NCBI RefSeq assembly: GCF_017308075.1
Contig: NZ_JAFKFX010000026.1
Coordinates: 124,001-188,000 of the forward strand
Reading direction: 5' to 3'
Length of the DNA stretch: 64,000 nt
DNA from: Allobosea sp.
GTDB taxonomy: Bacteria > Pseudomonadota > Alphaproteobacteria > Rhizobiales > Beijerinckiaceae
This document shows, piece by piece, positions 1-7,417 of this stretch (within the stretch, counting starts at the first letter, position 1; each line of letters starts with the position of its first letter). A program made the translations under genes and the position numbers. The notes under the pieces are model-generated. The model was not told where the DNA came from. It did no database searches and worked only from the letters and a program-made list of their open reading frames with translations.

Positions 1-844
1 AGGAGAGCCCGTAGCCGCGGGTGAATTGCGGCGGGACGTCCTTCGAGCCGGCGAACTGGTTGACCATCTGGCACTCGGTCAAGGTGATCTCGCCGAGATC
101 GACGGCGAAGCCGAGCTCCTCCGGCACGAATTCGACGCAGACCTCCCCGACCCTGACCTCGCCGACGAAGGGATGGCTGTTGCCGAAGCCACGCTGCACG
201 GAATAGCCGAGGCCGAGCAGGAAGCCCTCGTCGCCGCGTGCCATCGCCTGTAGCCGGACGTCGCGCTCGGCCGGGAAGGAGACCGGCTCGCGGGTGAGAT
301 CGAAGGGCCGCGGATCGCCTTCCGGCGGCGCTTCCTCCTCCATCAGCCCCTCGGCGCCGAGAATGTCGGGCACGCGGGGCATCGAGGCGTCGAGCGGCTG
401 CGCAGCCGGACGGGCCTGCACCTCTCCTGGAGCCGCCTCGTCCATCAGGGCAAAATCGAAGAGCCGGTGGGTGTAGTCATAGGTCGGGCCGAGCACCTGA
501 CCGCCGGGCAGATCCTTGTAGGTCGCCGAGACACGGCGGCGGATCGCCATCTTCGCGGTATCGAGCGGCTCGGAGGAGCCGAAGCGCGGCAGGGTGGTGC
601 GGTAGGCGCGCATCAGGAAGGCGGCCTCGATCGCGTCGCCCTGCGCCTGCTTCAGGGCCAGCGCCGCGAGATCGGGATCGTAGAGCGAGCCTTCGTTCAT
701 CACGCGACCGCAGGCGAGACCCATTTGCTCGCGGATCTGGGCGACTGCGATTTCCGGCACGCTCTCGTCGCCGCGGCGGGCTTCGGCGACGAGATCATGG
801 GTGGCGAGGATGGCGGCTTCGCCGCCCTTGACCGCGACATACAT
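1..844 (-). CDS. phnI: Carbon-phosphorus lyase complex subunit PhnI (C-terminus beyond window edge)
   Basis: PhnI is a core subunit of the cytoplasmic C-P lyase complex; with PhnG, PhnH and PhnL it couples the phosphonate to ribose triphosphate by displacing adenine from ATP. The 281 visible residues start MYVAVKGGEAAI, a typical PhnI N-terminus, and carry segments I recognise from the family: a TLPRFG stretch near residue 84, GYSVQRGFG at 213-221 and ECQMVNQF at 257-264. The family is about 360-370 residues, so roughly the last quarter lies outside the window. The ATG at 844 lies 22 bases after the phnH stop and the genes run phnG-phnH-phnI, presumably one operon continuing off the left edge into phnJ and others. 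Confidence 0.93.
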   Translation of the reverse strand, partial: MYVAVKGGEAAILATHDLVAEARRGDESVPEIAVAQIREQMGLACGRVMNEGSLYDPDLAALALKQAQGDAIEAAFLMRAYRTTLPRFGSSEPLDTAKMAIRRRVSATYKDLPGGQVLGPTYDYTHRLFDFALMDEAAPGEVQARPAAQPLDASMPRVPDILGAEGLMEEEAPPEGDPRPFDLTREPVSFPAERDVRLQAMARGDEGFLLGLGYSVQRGFGNSHPFVGEVRVGEVCVEFVPEELGFAVDLGEITLTECQMVNQFAGSKDVPPQFTRGYGLS

Positions 845-866
845 CAGTAAAGCTCCCGGCGGGGCA

Positions 867-1472
867 TCAGCGGGTCTCCAGGATTTGCGTCGAGCGCGGC
901 AGGCCGATGAGGCGCGCACCTTGGCTCAGGATGAGGTCGACACCGCAGGGGTAGAGCGCGGCATTGGCGGCGAGTTCGGCCCAGAAGCCGGGGCGCAGGC
1001 CGGAGGGCGCGATCTCGCAGGTCCCGGCGATGCCCGGGCCTTCTAGGGTCACCACTTCTCCGCCGGTGAGCGCGGCGCATTGCACGATCACCGTGGTCGA
1101 GCGGTCGGGAAACTGGTCGTCGCCGCTGTTGAAGGCGGCAAGCTTGGGCTCGAGCGCTGCGCCGTCGATCACGGCGAAGGCGGCGCGGGCGGGGTCCTCG
1201 ACGAGGGCCGCGCCGCAATGGAAGCGCAGCCAGGCGCCCGCCGGCCCGTCGCGCAGGGCGGCGGGCAGCCAGATCGGCGTCTCGTAATCGGCGAGCGTCA
1301 GCAGCGCGAGGGCGCTGGCAGGCTCCAGCCCGGCTGGAGGCGCGACGGCGATGGCGAGCTCACGGGCCTGCCCGGGCTCGGAGAGCGCCGCCAGCAGGGC
1401 CCGGAAAGCTGTCTGCGATTGGAAGACCGGGTCCGAGAAGCCGGCGCCGAGCAGGGTTTCGTTCGTAGCCAT
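867..1472 (-). CDS. phnH: Carbon-phosphorus lyase complex subunit PhnH
   Basis: PhnH is the homodimeric subunit that joins PhnG, PhnI and PhnJ in the C-P lyase core complex. The 201-residue product has the usual length and typical features: a start resembling GFSDPVFQSQTAFRALL, a central SFDD-like region replaced here by NSGDDQFPDRSTT, and the C-terminal GVDLILSQGARLIGLPRST segment seen in PhnH proteins. Its ATG shares one base with the phnG stop (TGATG), so translation of the two is probably coupled. It lies between phnG and phnI, the canonical order. Nothing unusual was noticed in codon use or length. Confidence 0.95.
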   Translation of the reverse strand: MATNETLLGAGFSDPVFQSQTAFRALLAALSEPGQARELAIAVAPPAGLEPASALALLTLADYETPIWLPAALRDGPAGAWLRFHCGAALVEDPARAAFAVIDGAALEPKLAAFNSGDDQFPDRSTTVIVQCAALTGGEVVTLEGPGIAGTCEIAPSGLRPGFWAELAANAALYPCGVDLILSQGARLIGLPRSTQILETR

Positions 1473-1912
1473 CAGCCGCCCCGGACCAGCGTGAAGAAAT
1501 CGACCTTGGTGGCGGCAGCCTTGCGCGAGGCGAGTTCGCGCGCCGCCTGCTGCTTCTCGGCCAGCGCGCCGACGCCCTGCCGCAGTGGGCCGGCCTCGGA
1601 CTCGTCCTGGAGCAGCGCGTCGGTGATCGCCGCCAGCCGCGCCTTGCCGGCATCGCGGCCGAGGGCATAGGAAAAGCCCATCCTGCCACCGCCCAGGCGG
1701 ACGACGCAGCGCGTCACCGTCGCCTCGCCGAGATTGAAGCGCCGCCCGGCACCACCGGCGCGACCTTCGACCATGACGGTGCCGGTTTCGGGCGCTTTGA
1801 GGACTTCGTGTTCGGGCTGCGGCCCGGCCTGCGCCAGCAAGGCCTCGATCTCGCAGCGCGAGGCGCGGGCCAGCACGGCCATCCAGTGCTGCCGTGTTGC
1901 GGTTTGAGTCAT
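1472..1912 (-). CDS. phnG: Carbon-phosphorus lyase complex subunit PhnG
   Basis: PhnG is the small C-P lyase core subunit needed, with PhnH, PhnI and PhnL, for making the phosphonate ribose triphosphate intermediate. The 146-residue protein has the family hallmarks: an N-terminal RQHWMAVLARA segment, a central GEATVTRCVVRL stretch and G-x-G-FSYALGRD near residues 78-86. It is the first gene of the phnGHI operon and reads away from phnF; the shared 87-base intergenic region holds two PhnF-like palindromes. The stop codon overlaps the phnH start by one base. Assignment rests on sequence recognition and on the neighbouring phnH and phnI. Confidence 0.95.
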   Translation of the reverse strand: MTQTATRQHWMAVLARASRCEIEALLAQAGPQPEHEVLKAPETGTVMVEGRAGGAGRRFNLGEATVTRCVVRLGGGRMGFSYALGRDAGKARLAAITDALLQDESEAGPLRQGVGALAEKQQAARELASRKAAATKVDFFTLVRGG

Positions 1913-1938
1913 CCGGTGAGGCCTCTCGCCAATCTCTA

Positions 1939-1950
1939 ATGTCTAGACTA
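1939..1950. promoter_or_regulatory. Candidate PhnF operator, distal to phnF
   Basis: The 8-base perfect palindrome GTCTAGAC (1941-1948) with flanks AT and TA reads TAGTCTAGACAT on the minus strand. It resembles the PhnF operator described in Mycobacterium smegmatis (TGGTATAGACCA). Its centre is 33 bases, about three helical turns, from the centre of the second site at 1974-1981. Binding by the PhnF encoded here is inferred. Confidence 0.55.
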
Positions 1951-1970
1951 TCATGGATCTGAACCTGAGA

Positions 1971-1984
1971 AAGGTCTATACATT
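1971..1984. promoter_or_regulatory. Candidate PhnF operator, proximal to phnF
   Basis: On the minus strand this reads AATGTATAGACCTT and contains GTATAGACC exactly as in the M. smegmatis PhnF operator. It lies 16 bases before the phnF start and about 60 bases before phnG, so a bound repressor could control both divergent promoters. Confidence 0.6.
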
Positions 1985-1999
1985 TCAGATGAAATTTTC

Positions 2000-2749
2000 A
2001 TGACGGATACCGTTTCCGAGACTGCGGCCGGCGAGGCCGGCACGGCCTGGCGGCGGATCGCCGATGCGCTGGCGGCGTCGATCGAGCAGGGCGAGTATCG
2101 GCCGGGCGACACGCTGCCGGCCTCGGTGGCGCTCGCCGAGCACTATGGCGTGCACCGCCATACCGTGAGGCAGGCTTTTCGCCATCTCGCCGAATGCGGC
2201 CTCGTCACGGTGTCGCGCGGCCGCGGCACGCAGGTAACCGCCCCGCGCTTTCCCTACCGGCTCGGCCGCCGGGTCAGCATGCGCACCAATTTCGGCGCCG
2301 CCGGCATCGCGGTGTCGAGTTCGGTGCTGGCGGCCGAGATCGTCGCCGGCGAAGCGCAGCATTGCGCGGCGCTGGGGCTAGCCGAGGGTACGCCGCTCTG
2401 GGCGATCGAGACCCTGAGCCGGGCGGGCGGGACGCCGGTCGGCACCGGCATCCACTATCTCTGCGCCGAACGTTTTCCGGGCTTCGACGCGATCCTGCGC
2501 GAAGCCGGGGGCTCGATCACCGCCGCCTTCAAGGCCTGCGGCATTCCCGATTATGTCCGGAGTTCGACAAGGCTGGCGGCGCGGCTCGCCACCGAGCGCG
2601 AGGCGGCGCTGCTCTCGATCGCGCCGGGCTCGGCGGTGCTGCAGACCCATGGGCTCGACGCGCTGCCGGACCTGACGCCGATCCACATCGTCAACAGCGC
2701 CTTCGCCGGCGAGCGCATGGAGATGGTGGTCGAGCCCTTCGGGGAGTGA
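2000..2749 (+). CDS. phnF: GntR-family phosphonate regulator PhnF (HutC/UTRA type)
   Basis: This is a DNA-binding regulator of phosphonate genes. The 249-residue protein has an N-terminal winged helix-turn-helix (about residues 15-85: AWRRIADALAASIEQGEYRPGDTLP, then HYGVHRHTVRQAFRHLAECGLV) followed by a UTRA ligand-binding domain (about 95-245). The ATG at 2000 is preferred because the next upstream in-frame reading is short. It is divergent from phnGHI, with two palindromes resembling PhnF operators between them, and converges on the phnCDEE transport genes, supporting PhnF over other HutC-family regulators. It probably represses phnGHI and itself, with a phosphonate or C-P lyase intermediate as inducer; the ligand is not visible from sequence. 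Confidence 0.88.
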   Translation: MTDTVSETAAGEAGTAWRRIADALAASIEQGEYRPGDTLPASVALAEHYGVHRHTVRQAFRHLAECGLVTVSRGRGTQVTAPRFPYRLGRRVSMRTNFGAAGIAVSSSVLAAEIVAGEAQHCAALGLAEGTPLWAIETLSRAGGTPVGTGIHYLCAERFPGFDAILREAGGSITAAFKACGIPDYVRSSTRLAARLATEREAALLSIAPGSAVLQTHGLDALPDLTPIHIVNSAFAGERMEMVVEPFGE

Positions 2750-2771
2750 GGCCCAGCTTGGCCGTCGCCGT

Positions 2772-2864
2772 CATGCTCGTCCTTGTGGCGAGCATCCACG
2801 TCCTGAACGCCCTGTTCGATCAGTGAAGCAAAGTCGTGGATGGTCGGGACAAGCCCGACCATGG
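2772..2864 (+). repeat. Two-hairpin dispersed repeat, copy 1
   Basis: Hairpin A (2773-2795, ATGCTCG...CGAGCAT) and hairpin B (2840-2862, ATGGTCGGG...CCCGACCAT) are joined by a linker starting CCACGTCCTGAACG. The same two-hairpin unit occurs at 49739-49831 and, inverted, at 62623-62707. This copy sits between the convergent ends of phnF and phnE, where it could act as a bidirectional transcript end or stabiliser. Confidence 0.9.
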
Positions 2865-2875
2865 CGGGGAGAACG

Positions 2876-3730
2876 TCAGATCGCCCGCTTGCCGATGATG
2901 GCGTGGCGCAGCTTGCCGGAGATGAAATCGATCGTCGTCACCGCCGCCAGGATCAAGAGGATCAGGAAGGAGACCTGCTGCCATTCGAGCGTGCGGATCG
3001 TCTCGGCGAGATAGAGGCCGATGCCGCCGGCGCCGACGATCCCGATGATGGTCGAGGAGCGGGTGTTCGACTCGATGTAATAGAGCACCTGGCTGGCGAT
3101 CACCGGCAGCACTTGCGGGATCAGCCCGAAGCGGATCTCGTGCAGCTTGCCGCCGCCGACCGAGGCGACACCGTCGACAGGCTTGCGGTCGGCGGCCTCG
3201 ATCGCCTCTGAGAACAGTTTGCCGAAGGCGCCGAGATCGCTGGTCATGATGGCGAGCATGCCGGCGAAGGGACCGAGGCCGACGACATTGACCCAGATCA
3301 GCGCCCAGATCAGCGCGTCGACGCCGCGCACCGTATCCATCGAGCGACGGGCGAAAAAGTGGACGACGCGGTTGGCGACGACGTTCTTGGCGGCGAGGAA
3401 GCCGAGCGGGAAGGCGAGGATCGCCGCCAGGATGGTGCCGAGAAAGGCGATGGCGATGGTCTCGAACAACGCCTTGACGAAGATGACGGCCCGGGCGAGC
3501 GAGCCGGGATCGGGCGGCAGCATCAGCACCACGAAGGTGCCGAGATTGGCGAAGCCGGCGAAGAACCGTGCGAAGGAGGTTTCGAGCGTGCTCAGACCGT
3601 AGACGAAGAGTCCGACGAGGCCGCCGATGACGGCGAGGGTGATGATCCTCGCCTTGAGCGAGCCGTCGATCGCGATCTTGTGGCGGGCGACGAGCGCGGC
3701 GCGGTCGGCGGCCGAGAGGGCGAGGCTCAT
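2876..3730 (-). CDS. phnE: Phosphonate ABC transporter permease PhnE (second copy)
   Basis: Inner-membrane permease of the phosphonate importer. The 284-residue product has about six hydrophobic segments and the binding-protein-dependent permease signature for coupling to the ATPase (SVGGGKLHEIRFGLIPQVLP, about residues 184-203), followed by SSTIIGIVGAGGIG, characteristic of PhnE. The start at 3730 was chosen because its ATG overlaps the stop of the upstream phnE in an ATGA arrangement; an open frame extends further upstream but is the antisense-free overlap with that gene. Two phnE genes in tandem are common and probably form a heterodimeric pore. It is the last gene of phnC-phnD-phnE-phnE. 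Confidence 0.94.
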   Translation of the reverse strand: MSLALSAADRAALVARHKIAIDGSLKARIITLAVIGGLVGLFVYGLSTLETSFARFFAGFANLGTFVVLMLPPDPGSLARAVIFVKALFETIAIAFLGTILAAILAFPLGFLAAKNVVANRVVHFFARRSMDTVRGVDALIWALIWVNVVGLGPFAGMLAIMTSDLGAFGKLFSEAIEAADRKPVDGVASVGGGKLHEIRFGLIPQVLPVIASQVLYYIESNTRSSTIIGIVGAGGIGLYLAETIRTLEWQQVSFLILLILAAVTTIDFISGKLRHAIIGKRAI

Positions 3731-4608
3731 GGGCGATGCTCCAGGCTCAGCAAGGCGTGGCGCAGACGCTCGGTGCCGTAGTCGATCAGCATGACGGTGA
3801 CGATGATCAGCAGCAGGATGGCGCTGACATCGGTGAAGTAGAATTTGCGGATCGCCTCGATCAGGTCCTGGCCGATGCCGCCTGCGCCGACGAAGCCCAT
3901 GATCGAGGCGCCGCGGACATTGATCTCGAAGCGCAGCAGCGTGTAGCTCGCGAAATTCGACAGCACCTGCGGCACGACGGCGAAGCGCACGGTCTGCCAC
4001 CAGCCGGCGCCCGTCGCGTTGAGGCCGTCGACCGGCTTCATGTCGATGTTCTCGACGACTTCGGAGAAGAGCTTGCCCATCGCGCCCATGGTGTGGATGG
4101 CGATGGCGAGCACCCCCGGCAGCGGGCCGAGTCCGAAGGCGATGACGAAGATCAGCGCGAAGACGATCTCCGGCACGGTGCGGCAGAATTCGAGGAAGCG
4201 GCGCGTGACCCAGCGCAGCCCGGTCGAGCGGCCGAGATTGCCGGCGGCGACAAAGCAGAGGAGGAAGCCCCCGACGGCGCCGAGCACGGTGCCGACATAG
4301 GCGATGACGACAGTCTGCCAGAGCAGGTTCAGCCAGCCATTGATGCCCCAGTACCATTCCTTGAGATCGGCACCGAAGGTGGCGAGCCGGAGCGTCGGCA
4401 TGGTCTCGAGGATGTATTTCGGGAAGCGCCAGGCGTTCTCGGCGAATTTTTTCAGGTCGACCTCGGCGCCGATGCCGGCGAGCACGACGCAGATGGCGAA
4501 GATCGCGAGGCCCAGCAGGGTCTGCAGGCGCTTGGCCGCCATTTCGCGCCGGTAGAGCTCGGCATGGGTGGCGATAGCGGGGGCGCCGGAGGCGAGAGGG
4601 AGCGTCAT
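3727..4608 (-). CDS. phnE: Phosphonate ABC transporter permease PhnE (first copy)
   Basis: This is the partner permease of the phosphonate importer, 293 residues from MTLPLASGAPAIATHAELYRRE. It has an N-terminal membrane helix (about 29-49), a short periplasmic segment, then a permease core with TVPEIVFALIFVIAFGLGPLPGVLAI and the coupling motif NATGAGWWQTVRFAVVPQVLSNF, then GASIMGFVGAGGIG. The ATG at 4608 was preferred over an upstream frame that would translate the palindromic repeat between phnD and this gene. It overlaps the next phnE by four bases, so expression is probably coupled. It is separated from phnD by 187 bases containing a large inverted repeat. Confidence 0.94.
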   Translation of the reverse strand: MTLPLASGAPAIATHAELYRREMAAKRLQTLLGLAIFAICVVLAGIGAEVDLKKFAENAWRFPKYILETMPTLRLATFGADLKEWYWGINGWLNLLWQTVVIAYVGTVLGAVGGFLLCFVAAGNLGRSTGLRWVTRRFLEFCRTVPEIVFALIFVIAFGLGPLPGVLAIAIHTMGAMGKLFSEVVENIDMKPVDGLNATGAGWWQTVRFAVVPQVLSNFASYTLLRFEINVRGASIMGFVGAGGIGQDLIEAIRKFYFTDVSAILLLIIVTVMLIDYGTERLRHALLSLEHRP

Positions 4609-4643
4609 GGGATGATAAGCCCTGGCCGGAGAGGCGCGGGGAA

Positions 4644-4782
4644 CCCCTCTCCCGGATGGGAGAGGGGTAGGGGTGAGGGCCTGCGGGCAAACGCCAGAGC
4701 GCGGTGCGGCCACTCCAATGTCGAGCATGCCGTGGTGAGGGCGGTCCCTCACCCCCGGCCCCTCTCCCATCCGGGAGAGGGG
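4644..4782. repeat. Large inverted repeat between phnD and phnE
   Basis: Left arm 4644-4679 and right arm 4746-4782 are near-perfect reverse complements separated by 66 bases. Each arm itself contains a small hairpin (CCCCTCTCCC...GGGAGAGGGG). It lies inside the phnCDEE operon just after the binding-protein gene phnD, where REP-like hairpins often stabilise upstream mRNA; that role is inferred. Confidence 0.9.
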
Positions 4783-4795
4783 AGAGAGGCTATGC

Positions 4796-5710
4796 TTACG
4801 AGGACTTCTTCTTGCGAAGCGCGTCGACGAACTTGTTCAGCTCGATGATCGGGTCGTAGGCCTTGTTGTCGACGGCGACGAGCGGGCCCTGCTTGCCTTC
4901 ATAGATCTTGTCGAAGGCGGCCTTGTCCTTGGTGGTGATGTTGAGGACGGCGTCGCGGATCTTGGCCTTGAGCTCTTCCGGCAGGTCGCTGAGATAGGCC
5001 AGCGGCGAGTTCACGATCTGCTCGGACTTGAAGATGATCCGGAAATCCTCGGCCTTGACCATGTTCTTGCGGGCCATGCGCTGCAGGTTCGATTCCTGCT
5101 CGTCGTTCCACCAGTTGGCGGCGACGTCGACGGTGCCCTGCTGCAGGGCGATGACGGCGTTCTCGTGGCTGCCGGTGTAGACGACCTTGCCGAAGAAGGT
5201 CTCGGGCTCGATCTTCATGCCGTTCAGCGCGAAGCGCGGGACATTGTTGCCGGAGGTCGAGTTCGGGTCGACCAGGCCGAGATTCTTGCCCTTGAGGTCC
5301 TCGACCTTCTGATAGGGCGAGTCCTTCTTCACGTAGAAGACCGAATGATAGCCCTTGGTGCCGTCGAGATTGGTCTCGATGGCGAAGGCATCGACCTTGG
5401 CGCCGGTCATGCGGGCGCGAGCGAAGGAGGACGGGCCATAGGAGGCGATGTGGATGTTGCCGGCGCGCTGGCCTTCGATGATCGCGGCGTAGTCGTTGGC
5501 GATGCGCAGCGTCACCTTGGTGCCGAGTTCCTTCGAAAGATAGTTGACGAAGGGGGTGTAGCGCTCGGTCACGCCCGAGGCGTTCTCGGCCGGGATGATC
5601 GCGAAGACGAGTTCGGGATACTTGGCTTTCCAGTCCTGCGCGAAGGCGGGGGCGGCGAGCGTCGCGGCGAGGCCGGCGGCAAGCGTCAGGGTATGACGGC
5701 GGGTCAGCAT
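4796..5710 (-). CDS. phnD: Phosphonate ABC transporter substrate-binding protein PhnD
   Basis: Periplasmic phosphonate-binding protein, 304 residues. It starts MLTRRHTLTLAAGLAATLAAPAFAQ, a signal peptide probably cut after AFA near residue 23. The mature part has PhnD family features: PELVFAIIPAENASG near the N-terminus, ASYGPSSFARA, DLKGKNLGLVDPNSTSGNNVPRFAL and VAANWWNDEQESNL. The start at 5710 was chosen because it begins the signal peptide; the frame stays open upstream without plausible coding sequence. It lies 61 bases behind phnC and before the hairpin region and two phnE genes. It delivers phosphonate, or other phosphorus oxyanions bound by some homologues, to PhnE. Confidence 0.95.
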   Translation of the reverse strand: MLTRRHTLTLAAGLAATLAAPAFAQDWKAKYPELVFAIIPAENASGVTERYTPFVNYLSKELGTKVTLRIANDYAAIIEGQRAGNIHIASYGPSSFARARMTGAKVDAFAIETNLDGTKGYHSVFYVKKDSPYQKVEDLKGKNLGLVDPNSTSGNNVPRFALNGMKIEPETFFGKVVYTGSHENAVIALQQGTVDVAANWWNDEQESNLQRMARKNMVKAEDFRIIFKSEQIVNSPLAYLSDLPEELKAKIRDAVLNITTKDKAAFDKIYEGKQGPLVAVDNKAYDPIIELNKFVDALRKKKSS

Positions 5711-5771
5711 GAGAGTGCTCCTTGGGGGGTAGTCTGGTGGTCGGGGTAGGCGTTGCCTGCGGAGGATCCGC

Positions 5772-6590
5772 TCAGGCGACGTTCTGTCGGATGCGCCGCG
5801 CCTCGGAGGTGGCGATGACGTCGAGCGCATCGAGCGCCTCGGCACCGGCGTCCTTGGCCTCGATGCCGTAGAGCTCGGCCGCGATCTCGCTGGTCAAAGC
5901 ATGGGGCGGACCGTCGAACACGACCTTGCCGGCAGCCATGCCGATCAGCCGGTCGCAATACTTCGCCGCGATGTCGAGATGGTGCAGGTTGGAGATGACG
6001 GTGATGCCGTCCTCGCGGTTGATCCGGAACAGCGCGTCCATGACGATCTGGCAGTTGCGCGGGTCGAGCGAGGCGATCGGCTCGTCGGCGAGGATGATCT
6101 GTGGCTCCTGGACCAGAGCGCGGGCGATGGCGACGCGCTGCTGCTGGCCGCCGGACAGGGTCTCGGCGCGCTGGGCCAGGAGATGGCCCATATCGAGCCG
6201 CTCGAGCGCCGCGATGGCGCGGATCTTGTCGTCCTGCGAGAAGCTCTTCACAAGCGTCAGCGCCGCGGAGCGATGGTTGAGGCGGCCGAGCAGCACATTG
6301 GTCAGCACGTCGAGGCGCCCGACCAGGTTGAACTGCTGGAAGATCATGGCAGTGTCACGCCGCCAACCCCGCAGCGCGCCGCCGCGCAGGGCGGTGACGT
6401 CGCGCTCGCCGCTGAGGATGCGCCCCTCGCTCGGGTCGGAGAGCCGGTTCAGCATGCGCAGCAAGGTCGACTTGCCGGCACCGGAGCGGCCGATCACGCC
6501 GACCATCTCGCCTCGCGGGATCGACAGGGTGACGTTGTCGACGGCGGCCTTGCCGCCGAAACGCTTGGTCAGACCCTCGATACGCAGCAT
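5772..6590 (-). CDS. phnC: Phosphonate ABC transporter ATP-binding protein PhnC
   Basis: ATPase that drives phosphonate import through PhnE. The 272-residue protein has Walker [10 protein letters not shown] at about 34-42, Q-loop FQQFN near 84-88, signature [15 protein letters not shown] from 145, Walker B ILADEP at 166-171 and an H-loop histidine in NLHHLD near 207. The start [11 protein letters not shown] at 6590 fits the family; a longer frame upstream is not supported. The C-terminal 30 residues ([18 protein letters not shown]...) extend a little beyond the core fold. A Pho-box-like sequence lies 45-62 bases upstream, suggesting induction under phosphate limitation. Confidence 0.95.
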   Translation of the reverse strand: MLRIEGLTKRFGGKAAVDNVTLSIPRGEMVGVIGRSGAGKSTLLRMLNRLSDPSEGRILSGERDVTALRGGALRGWRRDTAMIFQQFNLVGRLDVLTNVLLGRLNHRSAALTLVKSFSQDDKIRAIAALERLDMGHLLAQRAETLSGGQQQRVAIARALVQEPQIILADEPIASLDPRNCQIVMDALFRINREDGITVISNLHHLDIAAKYCDRLIGMAAGKVVFDGPPHALTSEIAAELYGIEAKDAGAEALDALDVIATSEARRIRQNVA

Positions 6591-6634
6591 CGGCAGCTCT
6601 CCTCGCAATCGCGAGCGAGCCCTATCGGCGGTAG

Positions 6635-6652
6635 ATGACAGTGCCGTGACGC
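6635..6652 (-). promoter_or_regulatory. Candidate Pho box upstream of phnC
   Basis: On the minus strand this reads GCGTCAC-GGCA-CTGTCAT. The second half matches the PhoB half-site CTGTCAT 7 of 7 and the first half 4 of 7, with the expected 4-base spacer. It lies 45-62 bases upstream of the phnC ATG and just after the tetR stop. Control of phnC by PhoB is known in other rhizobia; here it is inferred. Confidence 0.55.
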
Positions 6653-6667
6653 GGCCCGCGCCTCGGC

Positions 6668-7282
6668 TCAGGCACCGCGCAGCAGCAGATCGACACAAGC
6701 CTGGACATAGCGCTGGCGCGCTTCGGCCGGAGCCGGCGGCACGCCGAGCAGGCCGCGCGCCTGGTGGAAGCCGCGCAGCATGCCGATGAACTGCTCCGCC
6801 AACAGTTGCGCGCGGGGCTCGTCGATCGCTCGCGTGAAGCCATCACCGGATCGTGAACGCTCGCCGATCAGGGTGCCGAGATACTCGATCATCCGTGCCG
6901 CGCCGGCCTCATAGGCGGCGCGCCCGAGCTCGGGATAGCGCGTCGCCGCGCTGACGATCAGGCGGTGCAGGTCTAGCGAGGCCGGATGCAGCATCATCGC
7001 GAGCGCATCCTCGCCGAGACGGATCAGCGCGGCGCGCAGATCCGCCCCAGGATTCAATGCTTCTCGCAGCGGAATCGTCAGCTTTTCAGTGAGCTCGGCG
7101 CAGATCGCCTTGAACAGCGCCTCCTTGTCGGCGAAATGGCTGTAGATGGTCTGCTTCGAGACGCCGGCGCGCTGGGCGATCTGGCCGAGGCTCGCGCGGT
7201 CGAAGCCCTCGGCCAGGAACATCTCGGCGGCGGCGCGGGTAATCGCGCCATGCTTGTCCGGCCGCGATTTCTCGGTCGGCAT
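6668..7282 (-). CDS. TetR/AcrR-family repressor of the adjacent RND efflux system
   Basis: A 204-residue TetR-type regulator. Its N-terminal helix-turn-helix is clear: residues 10-56 include [48 protein letters not shown], a standard TetR_N domain; the rest is an all-helical ligand domain. The start [10 protein letters not shown] at 7282 was chosen over a longer frame because the domain begins there at the usual distance. It is divergent from an MFP-RND efflux pair, and the 135-base gap holds a perfect palindrome with 7-base arms, a typical TetR operator. By family behaviour it probably represses the pump and itself, with a toxic hydrophobic compound as inducer. Confidence 0.9.
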   Translation of the reverse strand: MPTEKSRPDKHGAITRAAAEMFLAEGFDRASLGQIAQRAGVSKQTIYSHFADKEALFKAICAELTEKLTIPLREALNPGADLRAALIRLGEDALAMMLHPASLDLHRLIVSAATRYPELGRAAYEAGAARMIEYLGTLIGERSRSGDGFTRAIDEPRAQLLAEQFIGMLRGFHQARGLLGVPPAPAEARQRYVQACVDLLLRGA

Positions 7283-7366
7283 TGCCCTTGCTTCCCTTGC
7301 GGCGCGCAGTGTACGGCGCTGGCTCGACGGGCCTATCATGCTTCCGCCCTTTTGGGACTTTATCGA

Positions 7367-7381
7367 ACTGGACCGTCCAGT
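7367..7381. promoter_or_regulatory. Palindromic TetR-type operator between tetR and the MFP gene
   Basis: ACTGGAC-C-GTCCAGT is a perfect inverted repeat with 7-base arms around one base. It lies 85 bases before the tetR start and 36 bases before the MFP start. A weaker half-site (GCGTCCAG) lies at 7406-7413. Its position and symmetry fit an operator for the adjacent TetR protein. Confidence 0.7.
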
Positions 7382-7417
7382 CTAGATTTCGCGCGCGGCA
7401 CCGGAGCGTCCAGCCTC

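Noticed and set aside
2772..2864. CRISPR-like repeat units among the hairpins
   Set aside because: The palindromes are not regularly spaced with unique spacers and no cas genes are present; they are dispersed intergenic repeats.
2876..4690. A 604-codon frame suggesting a fused phnE
   Set aside because: Only the last 284 residues are PhnE; the first 320 are out of frame with the upstream phnE that occupies the same DNA.
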